Below are positions 6,828 through 15,167 of a stretch of 25,859 nucleotides of DNA, piece after piece. The notes under the pieces were generated by a model. The model saw only the letters and a program-made list of their open reading frames with translations. It searched no databases and had not been told where the DNA came from. Source of the DNA: JBEAOO01 sp041164825 (GTDB taxonomy: Bacteria; Pseudomonadota; Gammaproteobacteria; Burkholderiales; Burkholderiaceae_C). The position numbers and the translations under genes were made by a program. The DNA is taken from assembly GCA_041164825.1 (NCBI GenBank), contig JBEAOO010000299.1:1-25859 (forward strand), read 5' to 3'. Position 1 is the stretch's first letter; every line of letters begins with the position of its first letter.

Positions 6828-7610
6828 TCAGCGGCGGAAAGGCCACCAAGAACGTGCAGGCACCGGGGCGCCCTTGATCCGAGCGAGTATCACAGAAATA
6901 TTGTCCTTGCCGCCCGCGTCATTGGCCGCATTGACGAGCGCGGCAGCACCTTCTTCCAGCGAGTCGCAGCCCTGCAACAGCTGGCCGATGCTTTCGTCAT
7001 CGATCATGTCTGAGAGACCGTCGGAGCAAAGCAGGTAAATGTCACCCGGCAACACCTCATGCGCATGCGTTTCAAGCAGCACCGTGTCTTCCACCCCCAC
7101 GGCGCGGGTGACAAGATTTTTGTTCGATGAGAACGCAGCTTGTTCAACGGTGATCAAGCCCGCATCAATCTGCTCCTGCAGCAGTGAATGGTCGTGGGTG
7201 ATTTGGCTCAAGCGCCCCGCACGCAGCCGGTAGCCTCGCGAGTCGCCCACGTGACCGAGCAAAAAGCGCCCGGCCCGGAACACCCCGACCACCAGCGTGG
7301 TGCCCATGCCCGCACACTGAGGGTTGGAATTGGCGGCGTTGAAGATGGCGCGGTTGGCGTTGTCCACACAAATGTCCATCGCCCGACGGACCTCGGTGTC
7401 GGTGGCCGCGTCAGACGCTTCCGACAACCAGCGACCCAGCTCAGCCTTGATGAACGAGGTGGCCATGCTGCTGGCCACCTCGCCGGCGTTGTAGCCGCCC
7501 ATGCCATCGGCCAGCACCAACAAGCGAGCGGCCTCGTCGAGCGCCACAGAATCTTCGTTGTTGCTGCGTGCGCGGCCGGTGTCGGAGGCACAGAAAAACT
7601 CGAAGCTCAT
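6828..7610 (-). CDS. PP2C-family Ser/Thr protein phosphatase (Stp1/PppA-like)
   Basis: The protein has 260 residues from ATG 7610 and all PP2C metal and phosphate motifs: SNNED (16-20), ADGMGGYNAGEVAS (34-47), GMGTTLVVG (101-109), HVGDSRGYRLR (120-130), CSDGLSDM (195-202) and GKDNISV (234-240). Asp35, Asp197 and Asp236 would hold the Mn/Mg pair. It removes phosphate from Ser/Thr, here most likely from targets of the kinase encoded just upstream, in the cytoplasm. The open frame extends back to 7760, but those 50 residues overlap the kinase gene, lack PP2C character and read as a GC-rich shadow. MSFEFFCASDTGRARSNNED is a typical PP2C start. No strong Shine-Dalgarno is present. The protein ends in a basic WWPFRR tail. 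Family assignment is secure; the substrate is unknown. Confidence 0.93.
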   Translation of the reverse strand: MSFEFFCASDTGRARSNNEDSVALDEAARLLVLADGMGGYNAGEVASSMATSFIKAELGRWLSEASDAATDTEVRRAMDICVDNANRAIFNAANSNPQCAGMGTTLVVGVFRAGRFLLGHVGDSRGYRLRAGRLSQITHDHSLLQEQIDAGLITVEQAAFSSNKNLVTRAVGVEDTVLLETHAHEVLPGDIYLLCSDGLSDMIDDESIGQLLQGCDSLEEGAAALVNAANDAGGKDNISVILARIKGAPVPARSWWPFRR

Positions 7611-7687
7611 GGGCGGTGCGAAGTCAAGGGCGGATGGGGCGTTGCCAGCGCAACGCAGAGCGAATTGTGCCTCGGATCGCGGAAGGC

Positions 7688-8713
7688 TCAAGCAAGGCCC
7701 GCGCCCGCTGACAGCTTCGGGGGCGCGGGGGGAACATCTTCGGGCACATCGGCAGGCCATTGCGCCGCCACGGCATCGAGGTCTTCGGCCAGTTGCAAGC
7801 CATCGGCATAGCGGAGTTCGGGCCGCTTTTCGAGCGACAGCGCCAGCACGTGAGCCAAGGCCTCGGGCAGCTCGGGACGGGCCTCGCGCACGTCGGGCGC
7901 CACCTCGTTGGCGATCTGCGACATCAGGTCAGACAGGCGCTGCCCCGCATGCGGCAACCGCCCCGTGAGCAATTGATAGAGAGTGACGCCCAAGGCGTAC
8001 AGATCGCTGCGGCCATCGATGCGCCGCCCCGCCAACTGCTCGGGCGACATGAAGGCCGGAGAGCCCAGCACAAGACCGGTGCGGGTGCTGGCCGCGTCGG
8101 CCAGCCACGCAATGCCGAAGTCGGTCACGGTGACATGCGCTCGCGCCAGATCAACGACGATGTTGGCCGGCTTCACATCGCGGTGCACCACGCCCTGTGC
8201 GTGGGCGTGGGCCAGCGCGCGGGCCACCCGGGCACCCAGCTGCACCACGTGGGCGGGACCGAGCAAGCTGCCGGGCCGGGTGTGGCGCTCCAGCGAGTGC
8301 CCGTGGAGCAGCGGCATGGACAACCAGGCCACGCCGTCAGATTCGCCGGTGTCGAGCACCGAAACGATGTCGGGGTGATTCAGGCGCCGGGCCGCATGCG
8401 CTTGGCGAAAAAAGCGGATGCGGGCCTCGTCCAGCGCCGGCCCCTGAAATTCGCGCGCCAACATCAGCGTCTTGAGCGCCAACGGCTCGGTGGCTCCGGC
8501 CAACCTGGCTCGGTAGACTCGACCCACCGTGCCGCGCCCAATTTCTGCATCGAGTTGAAACGGACCCACCCGCCCACCGACACGGGGCCACCCGGAATCG
8601 ATGGCAGCGTCGGCATCAGCGGGCCGAAGCGCGGGCGCAGCCTCTGTCGGCGCGCTGGGCGCCGAAGTCACCCGGCGCAATGCCCGGAAGAAGGTGTCCC
8701 GCAGTGATCGCAT
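7688..8713 (-). CDS. Hanks-type Ser/Thr protein kinase (PknB-like, soluble)
   Basis: The protein has 341 residues, with the kinase domain at about 50-315. The Gly loop is GRGTVGRVY (59-67), the ATP lysine is Lys81 (ALKTLM), the catalytic loop is VHRDVKPANIVVD (176-188, Asp179 and Asn184), and the Mg loop is DFG (198-200). The activation segment contains GSPAFMSPEQ (217-226), followed by DGRSDLYALGVTLYQLLTG. The helix-C Glu seen in PknB-type RREA motifs is Gln here (FFRQAHAARRLNHP, Gln104), which is unusual. No membrane helix or extracellular sensor is present, unlike PknB, so it should be cytoplasmic. The tail after about 315 is short and Pro-rich. It is the first gene of the signalling cluster, followed 77 bases later by its presumed phosphatase. 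It may phosphorylate the FHA protein or the cyclase (inference). Confidence 0.92.
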   Translation of the reverse strand: MRSLRDTFFRALRRVTSAPSAPTEAAPALRPADADAAIDSGWPRVGGRVGPFQLDAEIGRGTVGRVYRARLAGATEPLALKTLMLAREFQGPALDEARIRFFRQAHAARRLNHPDIVSVLDTGESDGVAWLSMPLLHGHSLERHTRPGSLLGPAHVVQLGARVARALAHAHAQGVVHRDVKPANIVVDLARAHVTVTDFGIAWLADAASTRTGLVLGSPAFMSPEQLAGRRIDGRSDLYALGVTLYQLLTGRLPHAGQRLSDLMSQIANEVAPDVREARPELPEALAHVLALSLEKRPELRYADGLQLAEDLDAVAAQWPADVPEDVPPAPPKLSAGAGLA

Positions 8714-8742
8714 GGCAGGCGGTGGATGAAGTCCCGAAGGAC

Positions 8743-8769
8743 CTTATCACGCGCCCACAGCCCTGTCAG
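8743..8769 (-). promoter_or_regulatory. Possible sigma-70 promoter of the kinase-led cluster
   Basis: On the minus strand CTGACA and GATAAG lie 15 bases apart, 30-56 bases upstream of the kinase ATG. The spacing is short and the -10 element matches the consensus at four of six positions, so this is weak. A small cUUCGg hairpin (AGGTCC-TTCG-GGACTT) lies just downstream, in the predicted leader. Confidence 0.3.
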
Positions 8770-8849
8770 TGCGCGCGGCCGATGCATGGGGGCTGGCGCC
8801 GCCACACAACAAGCGCAACCCGCATGACCTGCCCGCCGTCAATGGGCCA

Positions 8850-9545
8850 TCAACCCACGCTGGCGGCTTCGCTGCTGCTGCGCGCCTGCAAGGCCTTGCC
8901 CACCGCAATCACGATCGCCGCGCCAATGACACCGGCGATGTTGACCCACAGGTGCGGCACCACGCCCACAAAACGCTCCACGCCCGGGTCGGTCAGCAGC
9001 ATCTCGCCGGCCAAGAAGCCCAGCAGGCCAGCGCCGATGGTGATGATGATCGGGAAACGGTCCATCACCTTGAGCAGCAGCGTGCTGCCAAAAATGATGA
9101 GCGGGATGCTGATGCCCAGGCCCAGCACCAACAGCATGGTGTCGCCCTTGGCGGCAGCGGCCACGGCCAGCACGTTGTCCAGGCTCATCACCAAATCGGC
9201 CACCAAGATGGTGCGAATGGCGTGCATCAGCCCATGGGTGGGCTTGTGGCCTTCGTCTTCGTCACCCCCGTTGTCACTGAGCAGCGTGATGCCGATATAG
9301 GCCAGCGCAATCGCGCCCACCAGTTTCAGAAACGGCCACTTCAACATCTCCACCGCGAGGATGGTGAGGCCAATCCGCATCACGATCGCGGCCGCGCTGC
9401 CAAACACGATGGCCTTGCGCTGCTGGTGCTCGGGCAAGCCGCGGGCGGCCAACGCGATCACCACGGCGTTGTCGCCAGACAGCAGCACATTGGCCAGGAT
9501 GATGGAGCCGAGGGCGGCCCAGAAGGGCGCGGAAGACATGTCCAT
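8850..9545 (-). CDS. TerC-family integral membrane protein (YjbE-type), probable metal exporter
   Basis: The protein has 231 residues and about seven membrane helices. It has the paired TerC signatures LLSGDNAVVIALAARGLP (about 21-38) and DLVMSLDNVLAVAAAA in the second half, whose acidic residues are thought to handle metal ions. The loop NGGDEDEGHKPTHG between the repeats is acidic and His-containing. The family includes tellurium-resistance proteins and manganese exporters such as MeeY/MeeF in Bacillus; cation export, possibly during protein secretion, is the best-supported general role. The substrate here is unknown. ATG 9545 and ATG 9539 are both possible starts. The sucD terminator lies 31 bases upstream, so the gene either has its own promoter inside 9609-9691 or depends on read-through. 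No terminator T run follows it before the kinase gene. Confidence 0.88.
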   Translation of the reverse strand: MDMSSAPFWAALGSIILANVLLSGDNAVVIALAARGLPEHQQRKAIVFGSAAAIVMRIGLTILAVEMLKWPFLKLVGAIALAYIGITLLSDNGGDEDEGHKPTHGLMHAIRTILVADLVMSLDNVLAVAAAAKGDTMLLVLGLGISIPLIIFGSTLLLKVMDRFPIIITIGAGLLGFLAGEMLLTDPGVERFVGVVPHLWVNIAGVIGAAIVIAVGKALQARSSSEAASVG

Positions 9546-9575
9546 GGCGTCACTCGCAATTCAAAACGGAAGCAC

Positions 9576-9608
9576 AAAAAAGAAAAGGAGGGCTTGAAGC
9601 CCTCCTTT
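9576..9608 (-). terminator. Intrinsic terminator after sucCD
   Basis: The minus strand forms a perfect 11-bp stem (AAAGGAGGGCT with AGCCCTCCTTT, loop TCA). It is followed by TCT and a further T run (TTTTT). It lies 84 bases after the sucD stop and points in the sucCD direction. Confidence 0.9.
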
Positions 9609-9691
9609 GCAAGCCGGAGCAGATTTTAGGGGACGGTGCGCAAGCCTCGACTACGTAGGATTGCGAACCGTCCGTGCTGCGCCGAAGCCGC

Positions 9692-10585
9692 TTACAGCAG
9701 GCCCTTGAGCAGGCGAGCCATTTCCGACGGGTTGCGCGTCACGGTGAAGCCGCAGGCTTCCATGATTTCGAGCTTCGCGTCTGCCGTGTCGGCGCCGCCA
9801 GAGATCAGCGCACCGGCGTGGCCCATGCGCTTGCCCGCCGGGGCGGTCACACCAGCGATGAAGCCGACGATCGGCTTCTTCATGTTGGCCTTGCACCACA
9901 TGGCGGCTTCGGCTTCATCGGGGCCGCCAATTTCGCCAATCATGATCACGGCGTCGGTGTCCGGATCGTCGTTGAAAGCCTTCATCACGTCGATGTGCTT
10001 CAGGCCGTTGATCGGGTCACCACCGATGCCGACGGCGCTGGACTGGCCCAGGCCGATTTCGGTCAGTTGGGCCACGGCTTCATACGTCAGCGTGCCCGAG
10101 CGCGAGACCACGCCGATGCGACCCTTGCGGTGGATGTGGCCGGGCATGATGCCGATCTTGATTTCTTCAGGCGTGATCAGGCCGGGGCAGTTGGGGCCCA
10201 GCAGCAGGGTGCGCTTGCCACCGGCGGCTTCCTTGGCCTTCATCTTGTTGCGCACTTCCAGCATGTCGCGAACTGGAATGCCTTCGGTGATGCAGATGGC
10301 CAGATCCAGATCGGCTTCAACGGCTTCCCAGATGGCAGCCGCAGCGCCTGCGGGCGGCACATAGATCACCGACACGGTGGCGCCGGTTTCAGACGCGGCT
10401 TCCTTGACGGTGCCGAAGATTGGAATGTCGGAGAACTTCTCGCCGGCCTTCTTGGGGTTCACACCCGCAACGAAGGCGTTCTTGCCGTTGGCGTAGGCTT
10501 GGCAGCCCAGCGTGTGGAACTGACCGGTCTTGCCCGTGATGCCTTGGGTGATGACGCGGGTGTCTTTGTTGATGTAGATGGACAT
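9692..10585 (-). CDS. sucD: Succinyl-CoA synthetase (ADP-forming), alpha subunit
   Basis: The 297-residue protein covers the full family length. It has the N-terminal CoA-binding fold (GITGKTGQFHT near 15-25, GVNPKKAG), PNCPGLITPEE at 131-141, and the phosphohistidine loop KRMGHAGALISGG, where His256 is the residue phosphorylated in the catalytic cycle. With SucC it converts succinyl-CoA, ADP and phosphate to succinate, ATP and CoA in the citric acid cycle. It begins 14 bases after the sucC stop and shares its transcript. The pair is followed by a strong intrinsic terminator. Nothing is unusual. Confidence 0.98.
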   Translation of the reverse strand: MSIYINKDTRVITQGITGKTGQFHTLGCQAYANGKNAFVAGVNPKKAGEKFSDIPIFGTVKEAASETGATVSVIYVPPAGAAAAIWEAVEADLDLAICITEGIPVRDMLEVRNKMKAKEAAGGKRTLLLGPNCPGLITPEEIKIGIMPGHIHRKGRIGVVSRSGTLTYEAVAQLTEIGLGQSSAVGIGGDPINGLKHIDVMKAFNDDPDTDAVIMIGEIGGPDEAEAAMWCKANMKKPIVGFIAGVTAPAGKRMGHAGALISGGADTADAKLEIMEACGFTVTRNPSEMARLLKGLL

Positions 10586-10599
10586 GGTTCGTCTTTCAA

Positions 10600-11760
<1,161 letters not shown>

Positions 11761-12249
11761 GGCGAACTTTCTTGCTCAGGGTCGGGGGAATCAGCCCAGG
11801 GACGGGTTCAAGCGTGTCAGACGCTGTACCGCAAAAACCGCGGCGCAGGGGTCATGAACAACCGCAGGACGGTTGCAGGCACGGCGACGAACATGGCCAT
11901 GGACAGGTCGGGGGGACAGGAACGTTGGAGATCGAAAAGCGTCAGAGCGTCAGCAGTTGAGTGCTTCGCCACCGTGCGGGACACCAAGTGCCGGCCCGCG
12001 CCATTGCGGAACAGCCACCCGTTTCATTCGCACGAAGCGCGGGCACATCAACTGGCCTGATTGCTCAGGCACCGCGGGAAACCCCTCGGTAACTCTGTGA
12101 CAGCGCGGGAATGTAGCATGGTGCGCTGCACCATACCTGACGCGAAGTTGTCAAACCCCATGGGGAGGGAGGCTCGATCGGGGGCCTGCGGCGGCCAATG
12201 CAGATGCCGACGCAGACGCGGCGGACCGAAACCACACGCTCAGAGCTCG
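11761..12249. other. Gene-free region between recX and sucC
   Basis: I find no credible coding frame in these 489 bases. It contains a 17-bp palindrome (12118-12134), a TTGACA hexamer on the minus strand (12149-12154) without a convincing -10 at normal spacing, a CCCCATGGGG palindrome at 12157-12166, and a hairpin GCCTGA-TTGC-TCAGGC at 12055-12070. A sucCD promoter with a leader of up to about 350 bases is likely. No terminator with a T run follows recX. Confidence 0.6.
12118..12134. promoter_or_regulatory. Perfect 17-bp dyad, candidate operator upstream of sucCD
   Basis: ATGGTGC-GCT-GCACCAT is a perfect 7-3-7 inverted repeat. It begins 15 bases downstream of a minus-strand TTGACA, where a repressor would cover a -10 region. 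It is not followed by a T run. The binding protein is unknown. Confidence 0.4.
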
Positions 12250-13044
12250 TCAGCCGCCAGCGTCGCCCCAGGTCAGGCCGCTGTCGCCGTCCGAATCGGC
12301 CTCGGGCGGCGCCGTGCGAGCGTGCTTCAGCACCCGCGTGATCACGGGCATGGAGAAGCCCCGCGCCGCCAGAAAGCGCATGTGCTTGGCGCGCTCGCGC
12401 AGATCCACCGGCGCTGCGCCAAATTTGCGCGACCACACCGCCTGTGCGCGGTCGAACTCGGTGGTTTGCAGCTGCTGGCTTTGCTCTGCCGTGAGCGCCA
12501 CGCCGTGCTGCGCCAACTCGTGCTTGATGCGCAGATTGCCGTAGCGCACGCCGCGCGCGTGAACACGGCTTTCGACAAAGCGCGCCTCACTCAGGTAGCG
12601 GTTGGCCACCAGCCAGTCGAGCACCTCGTCGACCTGCGCGGCGAAGGCCGAGCTGGGGTCGATGTCCTCGGGACCGCATTCTGTGCCGGAGCCGGTGCCG
12701 GCATCTGAATCCAGATTTGAATTGGGATTCGCATCCCAATGCGCATGGACGTCAGCGTCGATCGTGGCCAGTGTGCGCACGCCAACATGCCGAGCGAACG
12801 CAGAAGTGACGCGCCCTGCGCTTGCACCAGCACCCGCCCATGCACCGGAATCGGCCTCGGCCTCACGCCGAGCCTCGGCGCAGGCGCTGGCCCGCGTCTG
12901 AGCGGCATCGGCCCGGGCCGCCTCACGGCGCGCGGTGTTGCGCAGGTGCGCGAGCAGCTTGCGGCGCAACTCTAGGCGGCTGTGCTCGCGCTGGGACAAC
13001 CACTGCACCGCGCGGCCCTTGAGCGACAGGGGCGGGGCGCTCAT
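12250..13044 (-). CDS. recX: RecX, RecA modulator, with a large internal insertion
   Basis: The protein has 264 residues, against about 150-170 for typical RecX. The N-terminal LSLKGRAVQWLSQREHSRLELRRKL (6-30) matches RecX helical repeat 1. The rest of the family region resumes at about 136 with QVDEVLDWLVANRYLSEARFVESRVHARG, followed by RYGNLRIKHELAQHGV and a third repeat RERAKHMRFLAARGFSMPVITRVLK. Between them (about 36-135) is an Ala/Arg/Asp/Gly-rich segment, including DANPNSNLDSDAGTGSG, that looks disordered and resembles no domain I know. An acidic tail follows the third repeat. RecX binds in the groove of RecA filaments and limits filament growth. The gene lies 157 bases downstream of recA, probably co-transcribed by read-through since no terminator is visible between them. 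Reading the insertion as noncoding is unlikely because the frame is open throughout. Confidence 0.9.
   Translation of the reverse strand: MSAPPLSLKGRAVQWLSQREHSRLELRRKLLAHLRNTARREAARADAAQTRASACAEARREAEADSGAWAGAGASAGRVTSAFARHVGVRTLATIDADVHAHWDANPNSNLDSDAGTGSGTECGPEDIDPSSAFAAQVDEVLDWLVANRYLSEARFVESRVHARGVRYGNLRIKHELAQHGVALTAEQSQQLQTTEFDRAQAVWSRKFGAAPVDLRERAKHMRFLAARGFSMPVITRVLKHARTAPPEADSDGDSGLTWGDAGG
12721..12740. repeat. Perfect inverted repeat inside the recX insertion
   Basis: ATTGGGAT-TCGC-ATCCCAAT is a perfect 8-bp stem with a four-base loop, inside the coding insertion of recX. It encodes part of HWDANPNS on the minus strand. No T run follows it. Confidence 0.6.
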
Positions 13045-13201
13045 GGCGCCACCGCTGGGTGTTCAGGCCCCAGCCCTGCGGCCCAGCACAACCGCGCTGC
13101 CAACCTGGACCCAAGGCGGCCCATGAGCCACCATCCCGGTGCAACGCAAGCCCGGTGCGCCGGCGTCGGACGTGGTGCCATGCCCATGCTGCCGCAGCCG
13201 A

Positions 13202-14317
13202 TCACTCGTCGGCCGCGTCCTTGGACTCTTTGCTGCCTTTGCCACCCTTGGCGCGGCTGCGGCTGGGCTCGATCTCGGCGGCGGCGTCGGACGTGGGCAG
13301 CAGCGGGATGTTCATCGCGCCGCGGACCTTGTTTTCGATCTCGATGGCGACACTGGGGTTCTCGCGCAGGAACTCACGCGCGTTGTCCTTGCCTTGGCCA
13401 ATTTTCTCGCCGTTGTAGGCGTACCAAGAGCCGCTCTTTTCCAGCACCTTGGCCTCGACCCCCATGTCGATGATTTCGCCTTCGCGGCTGATGCCTGCAC
13501 CGTAGAGGATGTCGAACTCTGCCGTCTTGAACGGTGGGCTGACCTTGTTCTTGACGACTTTGACGCGGGTCTCGTTGCCGATGACTTCTTCGCCCTTTTT
13601 GATGGAACCGATGCGGCGGATGTCGAGGCGCACCGAGGCGTAGAACTTGAGCGCATTGCCGCCGGTGGTGGTTTCGGGCGAGCCAAACATCACGCCGATT
13701 TTCATGCGGATCTGGTTGATGAAGACCACCGTGCAGTTGGTCTTTTTGATGGTGGCGGTGAGCTTGCGCAGGGCTTGGCTCATCAAGCGGGCTTGCAGGC
13801 CGGGCAGCGAGTCGCCCATTTCGCCTTCGATTTCAGCGCGCGGCACCAGCGCAGCCACCGAGTCGATGATGACCAGGTCGACCGAGCCCGAGCGCACCAG
13901 CGCGTCGACGATTTCGAGGGCTTGCTCGCCAGTGTCGGGCTGGCTGATCAGCAGCTCTTGCAGGTTGACGCCCAGCTTTTGCGCATAAGCGGTGTCGAGC
14001 GCGTGCTCGGCGTCGATGAAGGCGCAGGTGCCGCCGAGCTTTTGCATTTCGGCCGCCACTTGCAGGGTCAGCGTGGTCTTGCCCGAGGATTCCGGGCCGT
14101 AGATTTCGATCACGCGGCCGCGCGGCAGGCCGCCGACGCCGAGCGCGATGTCCAGGCCCAGCGAGCCGGTGGAGACGACATCGATGTCGTCAATCACTTC
14201 GCCTTCGCCCAGACGCATGATGGAACCCTTGCCAAACTGCTTTTCGATCTGGGCCAGGGCGGCTTGCAGGGCTTTGGCTTTTTCGGCGTTTTGAGCGGGC
14301 TTGACGGGTGCGTCCAT
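13202..14317 (-). CDS. recA: RecA recombinase
   Basis: The 371-residue protein has Walker A GPESSGKT (74-81), Walker B LVIIDSVAALVPRAEIEGEMGD, the ATP-sensing loop NQIRMKIGVMFGSPETTTGG, and the usual C-terminal domain. RecA forms ATP-dependent filaments on single-stranded DNA for strand exchange and activates LexA self-cleavage. The C-terminal tail is longer than that of E. coli (353 residues) and is Lys/Ser-rich (RSRAKGGKGSKESKDAADE) rather than strongly acidic; the acidic tail in E. coli tunes DNA binding. AGGAG lies six bases before ATG 14317. A -10/-35 pair and an overlapping LexA-type box lie upstream, so SOS induction is expected. recX follows on the same strand. Confidence 0.99.
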   Translation of the reverse strand: MDAPVKPAQNAEKAKALQAALAQIEKQFGKGSIMRLGEGEVIDDIDVVSTGSLGLDIALGVGGLPRGRVIEIYGPESSGKTTLTLQVAAEMQKLGGTCAFIDAEHALDTAYAQKLGVNLQELLISQPDTGEQALEIVDALVRSGSVDLVIIDSVAALVPRAEIEGEMGDSLPGLQARLMSQALRKLTATIKKTNCTVVFINQIRMKIGVMFGSPETTTGGNALKFYASVRLDIRRIGSIKKGEEVIGNETRVKVVKNKVSPPFKTAEFDILYGAGISREGEIIDMGVEAKVLEKSGSWYAYNGEKIGQGKDNAREFLRENPSVAIEIENKVRGAMNIPLLPTSDAAAEIEPSRSRAKGGKGSKESKDAADE

Positions 14318-14341
14318 GAAAATCTCCTGAGGGTTGCGCGC

Positions 14342-14369
14342 ATTATGGCAAAGACTGGATGTTTGTACA
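14342..14369 (-). promoter_or_regulatory. recA promoter
   Basis: On the minus strand TGTACA (-35) and CATAAT (-10) are 16 bases apart. They place transcription start close upstream of the AGGAG ribosome-binding site. The -35 element lies inside the SOS box. Confidence 0.6.
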
Positions 14370-14370
14370 G
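14355..14370 (-). promoter_or_regulatory. LexA (SOS) box of recA
   Basis: The minus strand reads CTGTACAAACATCCAG. It matches the CTGT-N8-ACAG LexA consensus except for one base in the right half-site. It overlaps the predicted -35 and lies about 40 bases upstream of the recA start, as expected for LexA repression. LexA is not encoded in this window. Confidence 0.7.
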
Positions 14371-14435
14371 TGAGTCAAACCCGAAACTGCCGCACCCCGG
14401 GGCGAATGCCCACCTTCAGGGGGAGGCCCGCTCTC

Positions 14436-14441
14436 TACAAT
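14436..14441 (+). promoter_or_regulatory. Possible -10 element of the response-regulator operon
   Basis: TACAAT matches the -10 consensus at five of six positions and lies 54 bases upstream of ATG 14496. No good -35 hexamer is seen at 16-18 bases, so an activator may be needed. The region is divergent from the recA promoter. Confidence 0.35.
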
Positions 14442-14495
14442 GAGTTCACAACGGCCGGCCCTGACGGGCACCAGAGCCACCACGGAGACACCCCC

Positions 14496-15167
14496 ATGCG
14501 CATCCTCATTGCAGAAGACGACCAGGTGCTGGCCGACGGCCTGTTGCGCTCGCTGCGCAACGCCGGTTATGCGGTCGACCAAGTGAGCACCGGCAGCGAG
14601 GCCGATGCGGCCCTCGCCTCGCACGAGTTCGATCTGTTGATCTTGGACTTGGGCCTGCCCAAGGTGCACGGCCTGGAGGTGCTGCGCAAGCTGCGTGCGC
14701 GCGGCTCGTCGGTGCCGGTGCTGATCCTCACCGCGGCCGACAGCGTGGAGCAGCGCGTGAAGGGGCTGGACCTCGGCGCCGATGACTACATGGCCAAACC
14801 CTTCTCGCTGCAAGAGCTGGAAGCCCGTGTGCGCGCCCTCACCCGGCGCGGCCTGGGCACGGCGTCGAGCGTGATCAAGCACGGCCCGCTGAGCTTTGAC
14901 GCTACCGGTCGTGTGGCCTACATCAACGACCAGATGATCGAGCTCTCGGCGCGCGAGCTCAGCCTGCTGGAGGTGCTGCTGCAGCGCTCCGGCCGCCTGG
15001 TGAGCAAAGACCAGTTGGTGGAGCGCCTGTGCGAGTGGGGCGAAGAGGTGAGCAACAACGCCATCGAGGTTTACATCCACCGCTTGCGCAAGAAGATTGA
15101 GCAAGGTCCGGTGCGCATTGCCACCGTGCGCGGCTTGGGCTATTGCCTGGAGAAGATCGCCAATTGA
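14496..15167 (+). CDS. OmpR/PhoB-family response regulator (TctD/QseB-like)
   Basis: The protein has 223 residues from ATG 14496; GGAG precedes it by about ten bases. The receiver domain (1-115) has acidic-pocket Asp8 and Asp9, phosphoacceptor Asp51 (LILDLGLP), Thr79 and Lys101 (AKPF). The C-terminal winged helix (about 125-223) has ELSARELSLLEVLLQRSGRLVSK and the recognition helix NAIEVYIHRLRKKI, ending in IATVRGLGYCLE. This resembles TctD, QseB and PmrA-type regulators. The open frame upstream to 14334 lacks receiver-domain character, so the internal ATG is the start. It is co-transcribed with the overlapping sensor kinase. No tctCBA tricarboxylate transporter genes lie next to it, so the regulon cannot be named from this window. 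Confidence 0.93.
   Translation: MRILIAEDDQVLADGLLRSLRNAGYAVDQVSTGSEADAALASHEFDLLILDLGLPKVHGLEVLRKLRARGSSVPVLILTAADSVEQRVKGLDLGADDYMAKPFSLQELEARVRALTRRGLGTASSVIKHGPLSFDATGRVAYINDQMIELSARELSLLEVLLQRSGRLVSKDQLVERLCEWGEEVSNNAIEVYIHRLRKKIEQGPVRIATVRGLGYCLEKIAN

Noticed and set aside
7611..7760. Longer start for the PP2C phosphatase at 7760
   Set aside because: The 50 extra residues overlap the kinase gene, are Cys/Arg-rich shadow sequence and precede a typical PP2C start.
14334..14495. Longer start for the response regulator at 14334
   Set aside because: The added residues cross the recA promoter and SOS box; MRILIAEDD is the normal receiver start and has a GGAG upstream.
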